A DNA stretch of 64,000 bases from Caryophanales bacterium UBA4691 (GTDB lineage: Bacteria > Bacillota_I > Bacilli_A > RFN20 > CAG-826): contig DHKP01000015.1 of assembly GCA_002404865.1 (NCBI GenBank), positions 33,473 to 97,472 on the forward strand. Direction: 5' to 3'. Below the pieces are notes generated by a model. That model was not told the origin of the DNA. It saw only the letters and a list, made by a program, of their open reading frames with translations, and made no database searches. This document shows, one piece after another, positions 52,702 through 61,515 of this stretch. Position numbers and translations under genes: made by a program. Position 1 is the stretch's first letter; every line of letters starts with the position of its first letter.

Positions 52702-54015
52702 ATGATAAATAACGAAGATCTTAAAAACAGAGACATCTATTTAAAGCAACTGATTGCATTCCAAGACAAAGAACCCATCAAAGTTATCACCGGAATCAGA
52801 AGAAGCGGAAAGTCTAAGCTTTTGCTATTGATGGTAAAACATCTTCTTGAAGAAGGTAAAAGCGAAAACCAAATTGTAGAAATGCATTTTGAAAAAATGG
52901 AATTCTCCTTAATGTCCTATAAAGAGGTTTATGAATATGTCAAAAAGAAGATCGTTCCTAATAAAAGGATGTATCTCTTTTTTGATGAAATACAAAGAAT
53001 CGAAGGCTGGGAAAACGCGATTAACGCTTTAAGAGTCGAGTTCGATACCGATATCTACGTTACAGGCTCCAATGCTTGCTTATTATCGAGCGAATACTCA
53101 ACCTATTTGGCGGGAAGATGTGTCGAAATAAAGATGCTTCCTTTGTCCTTCAAAGAATTTTTATATTTCTATGACTTTGAAGTTAAAAAAATCACAGGTG
53201 CCTTTGGTGAAACAAAAACGGAAGTGATTGATAAAAACGGGGGGCACTATTCATTGAAAGAAAGTTTTGCTGCCTATTTAAGATTTGGTGGCATGCCTGC
53301 TATAAAAGACGTCGGTTTAGACCAAGAGAAAGCGTTCATGCTCCTTGAAGGAACCTACAACACGATTATAACTAGAGACATTCTAGAAAGAGAAAAAAGA
53401 AGAGGGCAAAAAGCCGTAACTGATCCATTGTTACTAAAAAAAGTAGTCTTGTTTTTAGCGGATAACATTGGCTTAAGCGTCTCCTTTTCATCAATTGGTA
53501 ACAAATTAATGAATGAGGGAATGATTATGGAAAGAAAGAAAAAAGGTAGTCCAAGCGCACATACAATCGAAAGCTATATCAATGCATTAACCGAAACATA
53601 TTTGTTTTACGAGATAAAAAGATTTGATATAAAAGGGAAAGAGTACTTAAAAACATTAGGAAAGTATTACATCTCCGATGTTGGATTCCGCAATTATTTA
53701 TTGGGTTTACGAGATAGAGACCGAGGACATATTTTAGAAAATATCGTCTATTTTGAACTTTTAAGACGAGGATATGATGTCGCGATAGGAAAAATCGATA
53801 ATAAAGAAATTGATTTTATTGCCACTAGTCCTAAAGAAAAAATATATTTCCAGGTAAGTGAATCATTAAGTAGCGAAGAAACTCGAAATAGAGAATTAGC
53901 CCCTCTTATGAAAATAAATGACAACTACGAAAAAATAATATTGTCTTTAGATGAAACAGAAGAAGTTTATGAAGGAATAAAAGCGATTAATTTAATCAAT
54001 TGGTTATTAAGTTAA
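52702..54015 (+). CDS. AAA_14/DUF4143-family ATPase
   Basis: A 437-residue protein with an N-terminal AAA_14 ATPase: Walker A GIRRSGKS 31-38, Walker B D95-E96 (YLFFDEIQRI), sensor VTGSNA 120-125, then an SFKEFL segment and a C-terminal DUF4143 region. The latter ends in a nuclease-like core with EID at 369-371 and FQVSES around 384, where the usual second acidic/Lys pair is replaced by Gln-Val-Ser, common in this subgroup as I recall it. The family is abundant in anaerobes and of unknown role. ATG 52702 has only a weak AGAGAG site. Inverted-repeat elements lie upstream. Confidence 0.92.
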   Translation: MINNEDLKNRDIYLKQLIAFQDKEPIKVITGIRRSGKSKLLLLMVKHLLEEGKSENQIVEMHFEKMEFSLMSYKEVYEYVKKKIVPNKRMYLFFDEIQRIEGWENAINALRVEFDTDIYVTGSNACLLSSEYSTYLAGRCVEIKMLPLSFKEFLYFYDFEVKKITGAFGETKTEVIDKNGGHYSLKESFAAYLRFGGMPAIKDVGLDQEKAFMLLEGTYNTIITRDILEREKRRGQKAVTDPLLLKKVVLFLADNIGLSVSFSSIGNKLMNEGMIMERKKKGSPSAHTIESYINALTETYLFYEIKRFDIKGKEYLKTLGKYYISDVGFRNYLLGLRDRDRGHILENIVYFELLRRGYDVAIGKIDNKEIDFIATSPKEKIYFQVSESLSSEETRNRELAPLMKINDNYEKIILSLDETEEVYEGIKAINLINWLLS

Positions 54016-54153
54016 TACCAATAATATCACGAAGAAATACGAAGTAATTTCCGACTAGAAGATAATAATCTATTTTGGCAAATCTTAACTAAGCAATCAT
54101 CTTTAAAAACAATAAAGACTTATAAATGAAATCACGTTATGAAGGTCTATGGT

Positions 54154-54231
54154 GGAAAACTGCAAGTGTTTTTGTGCCAAAATTGGGGAAACTGCAAGCA
54201 AAAATAGCCTGAAAAGACGGAAAACTGCTAG
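54154..54231. repeat. Three 13-bp repeats on a 32-33-bp pitch (type A)
   Basis: GGAAAACTGCAAG (54154-54166), GGGAAACTGCAAG (54186-54198) and GGAAAACTGCTAG (54219-54231). The spacing of about three helical turns places the repeats on the same DNA face. The flanking part of the 54016-54399 gap holds no gene I can support. Confidence 0.8.
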
Positions 54232-54300
54232 TTACCTGATAAATGTGACCTAGTGGTATCTTGAAATATTCCGATAATTCCTTGTTTTTTCTAAAAAGTG

Positions 54301-54378
54301 GGAAAAGTTTAGAAAAGCAGCATTTTTAAGGTTGGAAAAGTTTAGTTTTTTATCGTTTTTTGGGTTGTAAAAGTTTAA
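54301..54378. repeat. Three 12-bp repeats on an exact 33-bp pitch (type B)
   Basis: GGAAAAGTTTAG (54301-54312), GGAAAAGTTTAG (54334-54345) and GTAAAAGTTTAA (54367-54378). The second and third are each preceded by GTT, so the unit is a degenerate 33-bp tandem repeat. The last copy ends 21 bases before ATG 54400, where a regulator could block expression. Confidence 0.83.
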
Positions 54379-54399
54379 TATAGTCCTAAGAAGGCGAAT

Positions 54400-55728
54400 A
54401 TGTTGAAGAGAAAATTTAAAGAAAGATTAGAAAAATGGCTCGCAACAAACAAGGCGTTATTAGTGGATGGAGCACGCCAAGTCGGTAAGACTTACCTTAT
54501 CGATGATTTTTGTAAGAAACACTTTGAAAACTACATTTATATAAATCTTGCCTTAAGTCCTCAAGCTATCCCTGCTTTTGCTCAAGCAAAGAGTGTAAAG
54601 GATTTTTTACTTGTCGTTTCGGCTTTTGCAACTTCTCCCCTCGTTCCTTCAAAAACAGTCATATTCATTGATGAAATTCAATTAGCCAAGGATATTGACT
54701 TCCAAACAATGTCAAAAGGCTTTGTTATGGATGGCCGTTATCGTTTTATCTTTTCTGGCTCCTTATTAGGTGTAACCACATTCAATATCGCTTTGGAACC
54801 TACTGGATATCTTTACGAAGAAACAATGTATCCGCTTGATTTTGAGGAATTTCTTTGGGCCAATAGTGTTCAAGATCCTATCATCCAAGAGGTAAAGGAT
54901 TGTTACGAAAAAAGGAAAGAGGTTCCTACTTTCATTCATGAAAAAATGATCAATCTCTTTTATCAATACCTTATGATTGGTGGAATGCCTGACGCTGTAC
55001 AAACGTTCGTAAAAACAAATGATTTAGCGGCAACGCATCTTGCGCATAAAGCAATTGAAATTTATTACAAAAAAGACATCACAAAATACGCGAGTGAGTT
55101 TGATCGCCCCTATATCGTTAACGCTTATGACTTGATACCTAGCGAATTAAATAGCAAATCAAAGCGTTTCATCCTTTCCAAAGTAGATAAAAATTATTCC
55201 TTGTTGCGTTGTGAGAACGATTTTCTTTGGCTTAAAGATGCCGGAATAGCAATTCCTGTTTATAACGTCCATGAACCTAAAGTACCATTACTATTAAGCA
55301 AAAACAACAAGTTGCTTAAGTTGTTCGTAAATGATGTTGGATTACTTTGCTACCGCTTATTGTCTACGGGGATACAAGAAAAAATATTAGCGCATGATAA
55401 AGACATTAACTTCGGTGGTATTTTTGAAAATGTCGTCGCGCAAGAACTCTTATGCCATGGCTTTGAATTCAATAATTTGTTCTACTTTTCTAGCAAGAAG
55501 CAAGGAGAAGTAGACTTCCTTGTGACTTATAAAGATGAGGTACTGCCAATCGAAGTAAAATCGGGCAAAGACTATAAGGAACATTCTGCATTAAATAATC
55601 TTTTTGCGAATAAAGAATATGGCATTCATCAAGCCTTCATTTTTGGTGATTGTAACGTAGAAGTCGTCGGGGAAAAGACATATTTCCCTATCTATATGGT
55701 GGATTTATTAAGACAAGAATCGATTTGA
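54400..55728 (+). CDS. AAA_14/DUF4143-family ATPase with intact nuclease-like motif
   Basis: A 442-residue protein. Walker A GARQVGKT 24-31, Walker B D91-E92 (VIFIDEIQLA), sensor FSGSLLG, then a FEEFLWA segment, GGMPDAVQ and the DUF4143 region. Unlike the 52702 protein the C-terminal PD-(D/E)xK-like core is complete: EVD at 370-372, then E385 and K387 (PIEVKSGK). It is thus the same broad family but a different branch. AAGG precedes ATG 54400 by six bases. Six phased repeats lie upstream and three more of the same pitch downstream. Confidence 0.93.
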   Translation: MLKRKFKERLEKWLATNKALLVDGARQVGKTYLIDDFCKKHFENYIYINLALSPQAIPAFAQAKSVKDFLLVVSAFATSPLVPSKTVIFIDEIQLAKDIDFQTMSKGFVMDGRYRFIFSGSLLGVTTFNIALEPTGYLYEETMYPLDFEEFLWANSVQDPIIQEVKDCYEKRKEVPTFIHEKMINLFYQYLMIGGMPDAVQTFVKTNDLAATHLAHKAIEIYYKKDITKYASEFDRPYIVNAYDLIPSELNSKSKRFILSKVDKNYSLLRCENDFLWLKDAGIAIPVYNVHEPKVPLLLSKNNKLLKLFVNDVGLLCYRLLSTGIQEKILAHDKDINFGGIFENVVAQELLCHGFEFNNLFYFSSKKQGEVDFLVTYKDEVLPIEVKSGKDYKEHSALNNLFANKEYGIHQAFIFGDCNVEVVGEKTYFPIYMVDLLRQESI

Positions 55729-55800
55729 ATTCATGGTGATGCCATCTAATGAATTGTTTTCCAAAATCAATAAGAATCTAAAGCGTGACTGACGCTATTA

Positions 55801-55880
55801 CAAAAATGTAAGTATAGAAATACTTGAAATTTGCAAAAATGTAAGTTTTCTTTAGTCCTATATTTGCAAAAAAAATGATA
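55801..55880. repeat. Three degenerate 33-bp-pitch repeats downstream of the last ATPase (type C)
   Basis: CAAAAATGTAAG at 55801-55812 and 55834-55845, and a weaker CAAAAAAAATGA at 55867, all 33 bp apart; the second and third follow ATTTG or TTTG. The pitch equals that of the upstream type B array. They could belong to a lost gene on the minus strand or to the convergent 56005 gene's 3' region. Confidence 0.65.
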
Positions 55881-55903
55881 TGTTTTTACCTCTCTTTCAT
55901 TTT

Positions 55904-55948
55904 CAAAAAGGAAAACTGCAAACGAAAAAATTATCTTTCGCTTGCAGT
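55904..55948 (-). terminator. Terminator of the 56005-64000 lipoprotein operon
   Basis: Minus strand ACTGCAAGCGAAA pairs with TTTCGTTTGCAGT over 13 bp (one G-T) around an 8-nt loop, followed by TTTCCTTTTT. Confidence 0.87.
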
Positions 55949-56004
55949 CAATCGTCATTATCTTAGCAAAATAGGCTTCAATAAGTTAAATTTAGAATCA
56001 ATAT

Positions 56005-57723
56005 CTATTTGCTATTCGTTAAGCTAAACCCAATTGCAAAATAGTATTGCCCAGTGCTTAAACCCGCAAGAGCATTAACCACTTGTTTATAACTTGGAAG
56101 CACTTCTAATGTCTTTCCCTCCATCGTAAGCGAATAGGTAATGACATCATCGTCTTTGCTTGTATTTGCCGTAAAGCCATTGTCCACCAACTCTTTTGCG
56201 TATTTCTTCACTAGCTCCTCTCCATCACTAGTAGAATCAATCCAAGTGTACAAAAACGGGAAAGCATATAACGAATCGTCTTCATAGCCCGCTTCGCTAT
56301 ATAACCCTCCGAAATAAGGGATTTTGTCTAAGAACGCTTTTCCCCCGATAGCGGTAATAAGGTCTTTGTATTTTGAAGCGCTACGGATGGCCTTATCCCA
56401 AGTCAAGGAGGAAGAATCCATCTTCACGGAAGAAGTATCGATTGCTTTTTGGGTGCCAAAGCCTTCATAAACGATTTCTTCTTTTGCCCCGAAAGTGTTT
56501 CTTCCATCGCCACCATTTTCATTTGTGATGGTGATTTTATCGTCTTCGATGGTGATCTTCAAATCGTCGATCTTATCAGAAACGAAAGGCGTAAATTGAA
56601 GAGTGGAGCTAAAAAGATAAGCGTATTTTTTGTTTAAGGTATAGGTATTCCCTTCTTTAGTGAAGAAAGCGTTAGAGACAGCAAAGCTAGGCCAATAAGA
56701 GGAAATCTTAGTGTTAGCCGGCTTGCCGCTAGCGTAAAGCTCAGTATCGTATTTTGCGGCTTTTTGAACGGAGTCCCCACTAGAATAATAGACACTATCG
56801 CCAGTGATTTTATTATTCTCATCATAAATCGTATAAGCGAAACTATTCGGGGTAACGCTCGCGGTTCCGTTTGCCACTTCCTCGTATCTACCATTCTTAT
56901 AACGGATTTCATAATTCTTCACATTGGTAGAGAAATTAAGATTCGAAAGTTTTGCGAAAGCGGCAGAGAATTTACTATCTTCTTCCGCTTCAATAGGAGC
57001 GGGCGGATTAACCACTTCTCCTAAGGAGAGGAATTTTCCTTCGAATGATTCGCTCACTTCGATTTCCGTTAGATAAATGATGGTGTATGGCTTATAGCTT
57101 GCCTTAAAGCTGATTGATCCATCATTAGCGAAACTCAATGAGAAAGAAGAAACGGAGATCCCGTTTGTCAAAGCGCCAGAGAGCTGAGCGACGATATCCG
57201 CGTTCGTAGATGCTTTCAAATCGCCTTTTAACGTATAGGTACTCCCGTCTTTAGAAAAGTCATCCTTCGTTAAAGAAGCGAACAAATTGCCATAATGAGA
57301 AGCTTTCCAAGAGACATCTTTGTATTCTTTTACAACTGGTGTCGTGATGATTTTATTCTCATAATTCAATGTGCTAAAAGTGGTATAACCATCGTCATTT
57401 TGATAAGTCTCATCCGACGCGATTTGATCTTTTTTCGGCTTATTGCCTGTTGTTTCTTTATAAGCGATATGGCGATAAATATTTTCGCTCGCCATCGAAT
57501 TATGATAAGACTTATAAGTGGTGACTGAGCCTGATCCTCCAACGACCTTGTTGGCTTGCTTTGTAAGATATTCGATATTATAGCCGTTCTTAAGGGTATT
57601 TAAGGCTGTTTCTAATTGAGTTTTGTCTTCAATAGGAGCCTCGCTCTCACTAGATGCGGAAGAGCCACAACTAGCGAGAACAAGTAGAAACGGCAAGGAA
57701 TAAAGGAAAATGTGTTTGTTCAT
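56005..57723 (-). CDS. Lipoprotein of unknown function with C-terminal 'IPY/GF' module
   Basis: A 572-residue lipoprotein (lipobox VLASC, Cys19), last gene of its operon, starting 13 bases after the previous stop. ATG 57723 is chosen because it starts the signal peptide MNKHIFLYSL and has AAGGA ten bases upstream; the frame is open further but runs into the preceding gene. Two similar halves are visible (NGYNIEYLTKQANKVVG and NFSTNVKNYEIRYKNGR open them), each with a block like DGSTYTLKGDL / EGNTYTLNKKY. The C-terminus has DKIPYFGGLYSEAGYEDD, then YAKELVDNGF. Same modular family as 14230, 46030 and 47599. Function unknown. Confidence 0.87.
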   Translation of the reverse strand: MNKHIFLYSLPFLLVLASCGSSASSESEAPIEDKTQLETALNTLKNGYNIEYLTKQANKVVGGSGSVTTYKSYHNSMASENIYRHIAYKETTGNKPKKDQIASDETYQNDDGYTTFSTLNYENKIITTPVVKEYKDVSWKASHYGNLFASLTKDDFSKDGSTYTLKGDLKASTNADIVAQLSGALTNGISVSSFSLSFANDGSISFKASYKPYTIIYLTEIEVSESFEGKFLSLGEVVNPPAPIEAEEDSKFSAAFAKLSNLNFSTNVKNYEIRYKNGRYEEVANGTASVTPNSFAYTIYDENNKITGDSVYYSSGDSVQKAAKYDTELYASGKPANTKISSYWPSFAVSNAFFTKEGNTYTLNKKYAYLFSSTLQFTPFVSDKIDDLKITIEDDKITITNENGGDGRNTFGAKEEIVYEGFGTQKAIDTSSVKMDSSSLTWDKAIRSASKYKDLITAIGGKAFLDKIPYFGGLYSEAGYEDDSLYAFPFLYTWIDSTSDGEELVKKYAKELVDNGFTANTSKDDDVITYSLTMEGKTLEVLPSYKQVVNALAGLSTGQYYFAIGFSLTNSK

Positions 57724-57736
57724 ATATAAGTAATCC

Positions 57737-59650
57737 TTAGTTTTGTGCAATTTCTTCACGAGCAATTTTGACAACCAAATCCCCCCTACCGGCCGCCACG
57801 TTAACGTATTGAAGCTTGAATTTCTTAGCAGATTCAGTATTTGGGTTCCATGCCGTTGTTTCGAGAACAATTTGTCCATTTTGAACCGAATAAGTCCCGG
57901 AGGCTTCAAAACCACCGCCCAATTGAGTAGAAGAATAGGCTACTGTGCCAGTTGTAGAAGTCGTAGCAACAAAATCCAAGCTAGCAAGGCCAGAGGTTGG
58001 GTTTGGTCTTTCCCAAGTCGTCTCAGAAAGGAAAGAAGCGATTCCTTCATCAGTATTTGCGTACACTTTTACTTCTTTTGTAACGGCGTTTTCTTCGCCT
58101 AGCGATGCGCTTACGGCCTTAATGGTAATTGTGCCAGTTTTCGCCGTAACCAATTTATAAGTAAATGAACTACCTTCGACTTTAGAAATCGTGGCGTCGA
58201 TGTCGTTATTGAGAATCTCGACCGTCACGTCATCCGTTGCGTTTGTTGGCTCGGCGGCTAAAGTAAATTGAGTCTCACCTGCCAAAATACTACCTGGCAA
58301 ATATTCATTGTCTCGGGAATAAGCACCAAAGATATCACTGCGCTCTTTAAAAGCAAGACTGGTAAGATCGTTCGTAACAATCGTCGCTTCCTTGGTAATA
58401 TCTTCAACTAACGCGGACTTAAAATGGAGGATGTAATTCCCACCTTTTTTGAGTTTGATCGTTTCTTCGTTAGAATCGTTTTTGCCGATTTCGTAAGAAT
58501 CCTTGCTTGCGTCTTTGTTATTTCTTTCTACTTTATACAAATGGACTTTATCGATATCAGGAATGCCATTCCCTTCAATAACATTAACTCTAATGACGTA
58601 TTCGGTGTTTTTCACTGCTTCTTTCGTAAGATCAATCTCTTCGGCCCAAAATGGCGAAGTGTAGAATTTAATGCTGATTTGATTTTTGCTAGTAAAGAAG
58701 TATTGTTCTAAATCAATACCACTAGCGGTTCTTGTGCCTAATGTTTGCTTGAAATCAATAACCCATTCATAGGATTTTGATCCTTTTTCCGTAGTAGGTG
58801 TGTGATCAAGAGCTTGTTCACTACTCATCGTAGCGGCATAAGTCGCTAAAGAGCCATCCATCGCTAATAAGTAGCCATCATTATCGAATTCAAAAACAAA
58901 TTCGTATTCTTCGATTAAGGGGTTTTCTACGTCGTCTTTAGAACCGAAAGTCGATGTTAAGGTGTATTTATTACCATCAACATCTAATTTAGCGTTGTCT
59001 TTTGCATCGGTGGCGCCAAAGAATTTATCGCCTTCAAAATATTTGGTTAATAAATAATCGGTTACGCCATAAGTTCCTTCATCAATAAGGCCCTTATTAA
59101 GAACTTTGTTAGCTTCCTCGCGAGTGAGCTCGCCATCTTGTGGATTGGAATCGACGATTTTCTCGCTGCCTGATTTAGATAGATTCACCTTGTAAGCATC
59201 ATCGCTATAGTCAGATGCGACATTCACAAGCAAATCATGGGCTTCCCCGTAGATGTTTTGTCCTTTCGTGACTGTTTCAGTGCCATCGGTATTAGACATA
59301 GTATCGATTGTTTCAACCTTCACTTTATGATCAGAGTAGAAAGTTAAATTGTTCGTTTGACCCTCATAACGAGTGATTTTATGCGTGCTAGTCTTCTCGC
59401 TTGTAGTTGAATCGGTCACTTCGACGCTATGCCATTCGTTACCCGTCACGCTTAAACTCGCGCTAACGATTCTAGAAGCGTCAAGCCCGTTTGATTTATT
59501 CAATAATTCGATAACTTCGCTCGCCGCGTTTTCGCCAGTAGATGTTGGCTCAGCATTCGATGAAGATGAAGAGCTATTTTCTTCTCCACAAGAAACGAGC
59601 CCTAAACCAAGTAATGAGGCGCAAAGTGTCAACAATATTTTCTTTTTCAT
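57737..59650 (-). CDS. Lipoprotein of unknown function, paralog of the 61516 protein
   Basis: A 637-residue lipoprotein (lipobox LVSC, Cys21; SD AAAGGAG). The N-terminal 270 residues contain TNLTFYSDHKVKV, FFGATDAKDN and DGNKYTLTSTFG; the middle has Ig-like beta segments (YILHFKSALVEDI, GTITIKAVSA) and the last 110 residues open with YANTDEGIASFLSETTW. That opening matches YENSDAGIVEYLGKV at the same place in the 61516 protein, which together with the FFG block shows paralogy. It resembles the 61516 protein without the BIG2 domains. Function unknown. Confidence 0.87.
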   Translation of the reverse strand: MKKKILLTLCASLLGLGLVSCGEENSSSSSSNAEPTSTGENAASEVIELLNKSNGLDASRIVSASLSVTGNEWHSVEVTDSTTSEKTSTHKITRYEGQTNNLTFYSDHKVKVETIDTMSNTDGTETVTKGQNIYGEAHDLLVNVASDYSDDAYKVNLSKSGSEKIVDSNPQDGELTREEANKVLNKGLIDEGTYGVTDYLLTKYFEGDKFFGATDAKDNAKLDVDGNKYTLTSTFGSKDDVENPLIEEYEFVFEFDNDGYLLAMDGSLATYAATMSSEQALDHTPTTEKGSKSYEWVIDFKQTLGTRTASGIDLEQYFFTSKNQISIKFYTSPFWAEEIDLTKEAVKNTEYVIRVNVIEGNGIPDIDKVHLYKVERNNKDASKDSYEIGKNDSNEETIKLKKGGNYILHFKSALVEDITKEATIVTNDLTSLAFKERSDIFGAYSRDNEYLPGSILAGETQFTLAAEPTNATDDVTVEILNNDIDATISKVEGSSFTYKLVTAKTGTITIKAVSASLGEENAVTKEVKVYANTDEGIASFLSETTWERPNPTSGLASLDFVATTSTTGTVAYSSTQLGGGFEASGTYSVQNGQIVLETTAWNPNTESAKKFKLQYVNVAAGRGDLVVKIAREEIAQN

Positions 59651-59665
59651 AACTTAAAATCTCCT

Positions 59666-61375
59666 TTACTGTTTTGGGGAGGGGACACCGTTTTTGTATT
59701 CCCACTGACCGCCATAGTAGCGTTTCGCTACGCCACTGCACCAACCATCTTCATAGAAAGCAAGATCGCTCTCCGCTTCAATAAAGACGAATAGTTTTTT
59801 AGCATCATCAATCGCGCCTTTTTGAATCTCGAGAACACTACTAGAGATAACAAGGGATTGCATTGCTTCGTTTCTAGTGATGAAACGGCCCCCGATTTTC
59901 TTCACGCTAGAAGGAATATTTAAAGAAGCGAGTTTAGGACAAGAATCCGCAAAACCGCTTCCTAATTCCGTTGGATGATTATTTAGCGTAATGCTCGTTA
60001 GCTTCCCGCATGTCCCGAATAAGCCGCTTCCCATGGAAAGAACTGTTTCTGGAACAACGATTGAGGTTAAAGAACTCATTTGGAAAAACGCAGACTCGCC
60101 AATGTATTTAACACTAGTTGGGATTGAGAAAGTCGCGATATTATTCGCGTCTCTTAAGCATTGACCCGCCATTAAAACGGTATTGGGATTTAAAGAGAAA
60201 GTGGTAGCGCTTTTATCTTCTAGCTCGATAAAGGCGTAATAAGGGTTTTCGCTATTCCCTAGATAACGGCCACCATCTTTAACGTTATATTGGAGAGAGC
60301 TAGCTTCATCAAATTTAGAAAAGGCATAAGAACCAATTTCTTTCACGCTAGAAGGGATGTTGATGGTAGTAAGCGCACTTGCACCACTAAAAGCTTGGTT
60401 ACCAATCGTTTCTAAAGAATTGCCATTAATCGTGCAAGTCACTAATTTTGTGCAACCAGTAAACGCATCGGTCGCAATTTCTTTAACACTAGAAGGAATG
60501 GTAATCTCAGTAATAGAGGTTTCGCGGAATGCCCCAGCGCCAATAAAAGTCAAACCTTCGTTTAGGGTAATTGAAGTAACGCTATTTTCGCCTTCAAGCA
60601 AAGAACCGCCGATTAGCTTGGTATCTGTATGGAAAGTGACACTAGTTGGGGAGATGTTTTTTTCATTTAAGGCATACGCAAATAAATAAAGGTTGTTCGT
60701 GTTGCCCAAATACTCAACACCTTCATAGGTAGTCGTCTTAAGCATGGTATCACCAGAAAACACATTTCCCTCAATCTTCTTTAAAGAAGAAGGCAAAGAG
60801 ATATTTTTTAATGACTTGCAACTTGAAAAAACAGAAGAACCAATTTCCTCTAGGCCCTCAGGAAGAGTGACCGTTTCGATATAAGGAATATTTGCGAAAG
60901 CGTAGTTTTTAATAACGCGTAAGGAAGATGGGAAAGTAATATCGTCTAAATTTGTTAACGAATTGAATGCGTTAACTCCGATTTCCCTAACATTCTCCGG
61001 GATTACTACTTTCCTTAGCTTCGTCAATCCGTCAAACGCATCTTCTCCGATACGCGTCACAGGCTTTCCTTCGTAAGTTGCGGGGATAGTAATCTCGGTA
61101 TCGCTCCCTCTAACTCTAGTAAGCACGGCTTCTTCCCCTATAGTAGCGAATTTAAACGATAACGGGATCGGGCCATCATCATCTTCACTAGGCCTTTCCT
61201 CACTACTGCCAGGATTTTCTTCGCTTGATCCTGAGTTTTCTGAACTAGTAGTACTGCTTGTTACGCTATCGCTAGAATCTGAGCCACTTGATTCGCTAGA
61301 AGTAATATCGCCAGTCCGGCAAGAGACTAAAGCAAATAGAAGCGGAATGAGTCCAATTAGTGCCTTTTTCATCAT
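59666..61375 (-). CDS. BspA-type leucine-rich-repeat lipoprotein
   Basis: A 569-residue lipoprotein (lipobox ALVSC, Cys19), followed by a Ser/Glu/Gly/Thr low-complexity linker of about 50 residues that would reach through a surface layer. Then come LRR_5 repeats of the BspA type from about residue 95 to 530 (IPATYEGKPVTRIGEDAF, FPSSLRVIKNYAF, IPSSVKEIGSYAF). ATG 61375 has AAGGA seven bases upstream; ATG 61372 and TTG 61378 are alternatives. It is a shorter relative of the 1215-residue protein at 35715-39362, lacking the BIG3 and InlB parts. Likely adhesion or surface binding. Confidence 0.93.
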   Translation of the reverse strand: MMKKALIGLIPLLFALVSCRTGDITSSESSGSDSSDSVTSSTTSSENSGSSEENPGSSEERPSEDDDGPIPLSFKFATIGEEAVLTRVRGSDTEITIPATYEGKPVTRIGEDAFDGLTKLRKVVIPENVREIGVNAFNSLTNLDDITFPSSLRVIKNYAFANIPYIETVTLPEGLEEIGSSVFSSCKSLKNISLPSSLKKIEGNVFSGDTMLKTTTYEGVEYLGNTNNLYLFAYALNEKNISPTSVTFHTDTKLIGGSLLEGENSVTSITLNEGLTFIGAGAFRETSITEITIPSSVKEIATDAFTGCTKLVTCTINGNSLETIGNQAFSGASALTTINIPSSVKEIGSYAFSKFDEASSLQYNVKDGGRYLGNSENPYYAFIELEDKSATTFSLNPNTVLMAGQCLRDANNIATFSIPTSVKYIGESAFFQMSSLTSIVVPETVLSMGSGLFGTCGKLTSITLNNHPTELGSGFADSCPKLASLNIPSSVKKIGGRFITRNEAMQSLVISSSVLEIQKGAIDDAKKLFVFIEAESDLAFYEDGWCSGVAKRYYGGQWEYKNGVPSPKQ

Positions 61376-61405
61376 CAATATATCCTTTCTTATAAATACT
61401 TCGGA

Positions 61406-61433
61406 ATTGTATAGATATGAAAATGATTTTCAA
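61406..61433 (-). promoter_or_regulatory. Promoter upstream of the LRR lipoprotein gene
   Basis: Minus strand: -35 TTGAAA (61433-61428), 16-bp spacer, -10 TACAAT (61411-61406), the same boxes and spacing as the promoter at 45967-45994. It follows a terminator, so the 61375-56005 genes form their own unit. Confidence 0.7.
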
Positions 61434-61463
61434 TCATTAATTTGCTTTTTCACTAAATATATC

Positions 61464-61502
61464 AAAAAAAGGCTGCCCGCTTTATTTTCAAATCGAGCAG
61501 CC
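61464..61502 (-). terminator. Terminator of the 61516 gene
   Basis: Minus strand GGCTGCTCG pairs with CGGGCAGCC (one T-G) around a 14-nt loop and runs into seven Ts. It lies 13 bases past the stop at 61516. Confidence 0.9.
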
Positions 61503-61515
61503 AATCCACTAAACA

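Noticed and set aside
54154..54378. Regularly spaced repeats as a CRISPR array
   Set aside because: The repeats are only 12-13 bp, degenerate, come in two unrelated sets of three, and no cas gene is near.
55767..55958. Minus-strand 63-codon frame
   Set aside because: It is made of the terminator of the 56005 gene and the 33-bp-pitch repeats.
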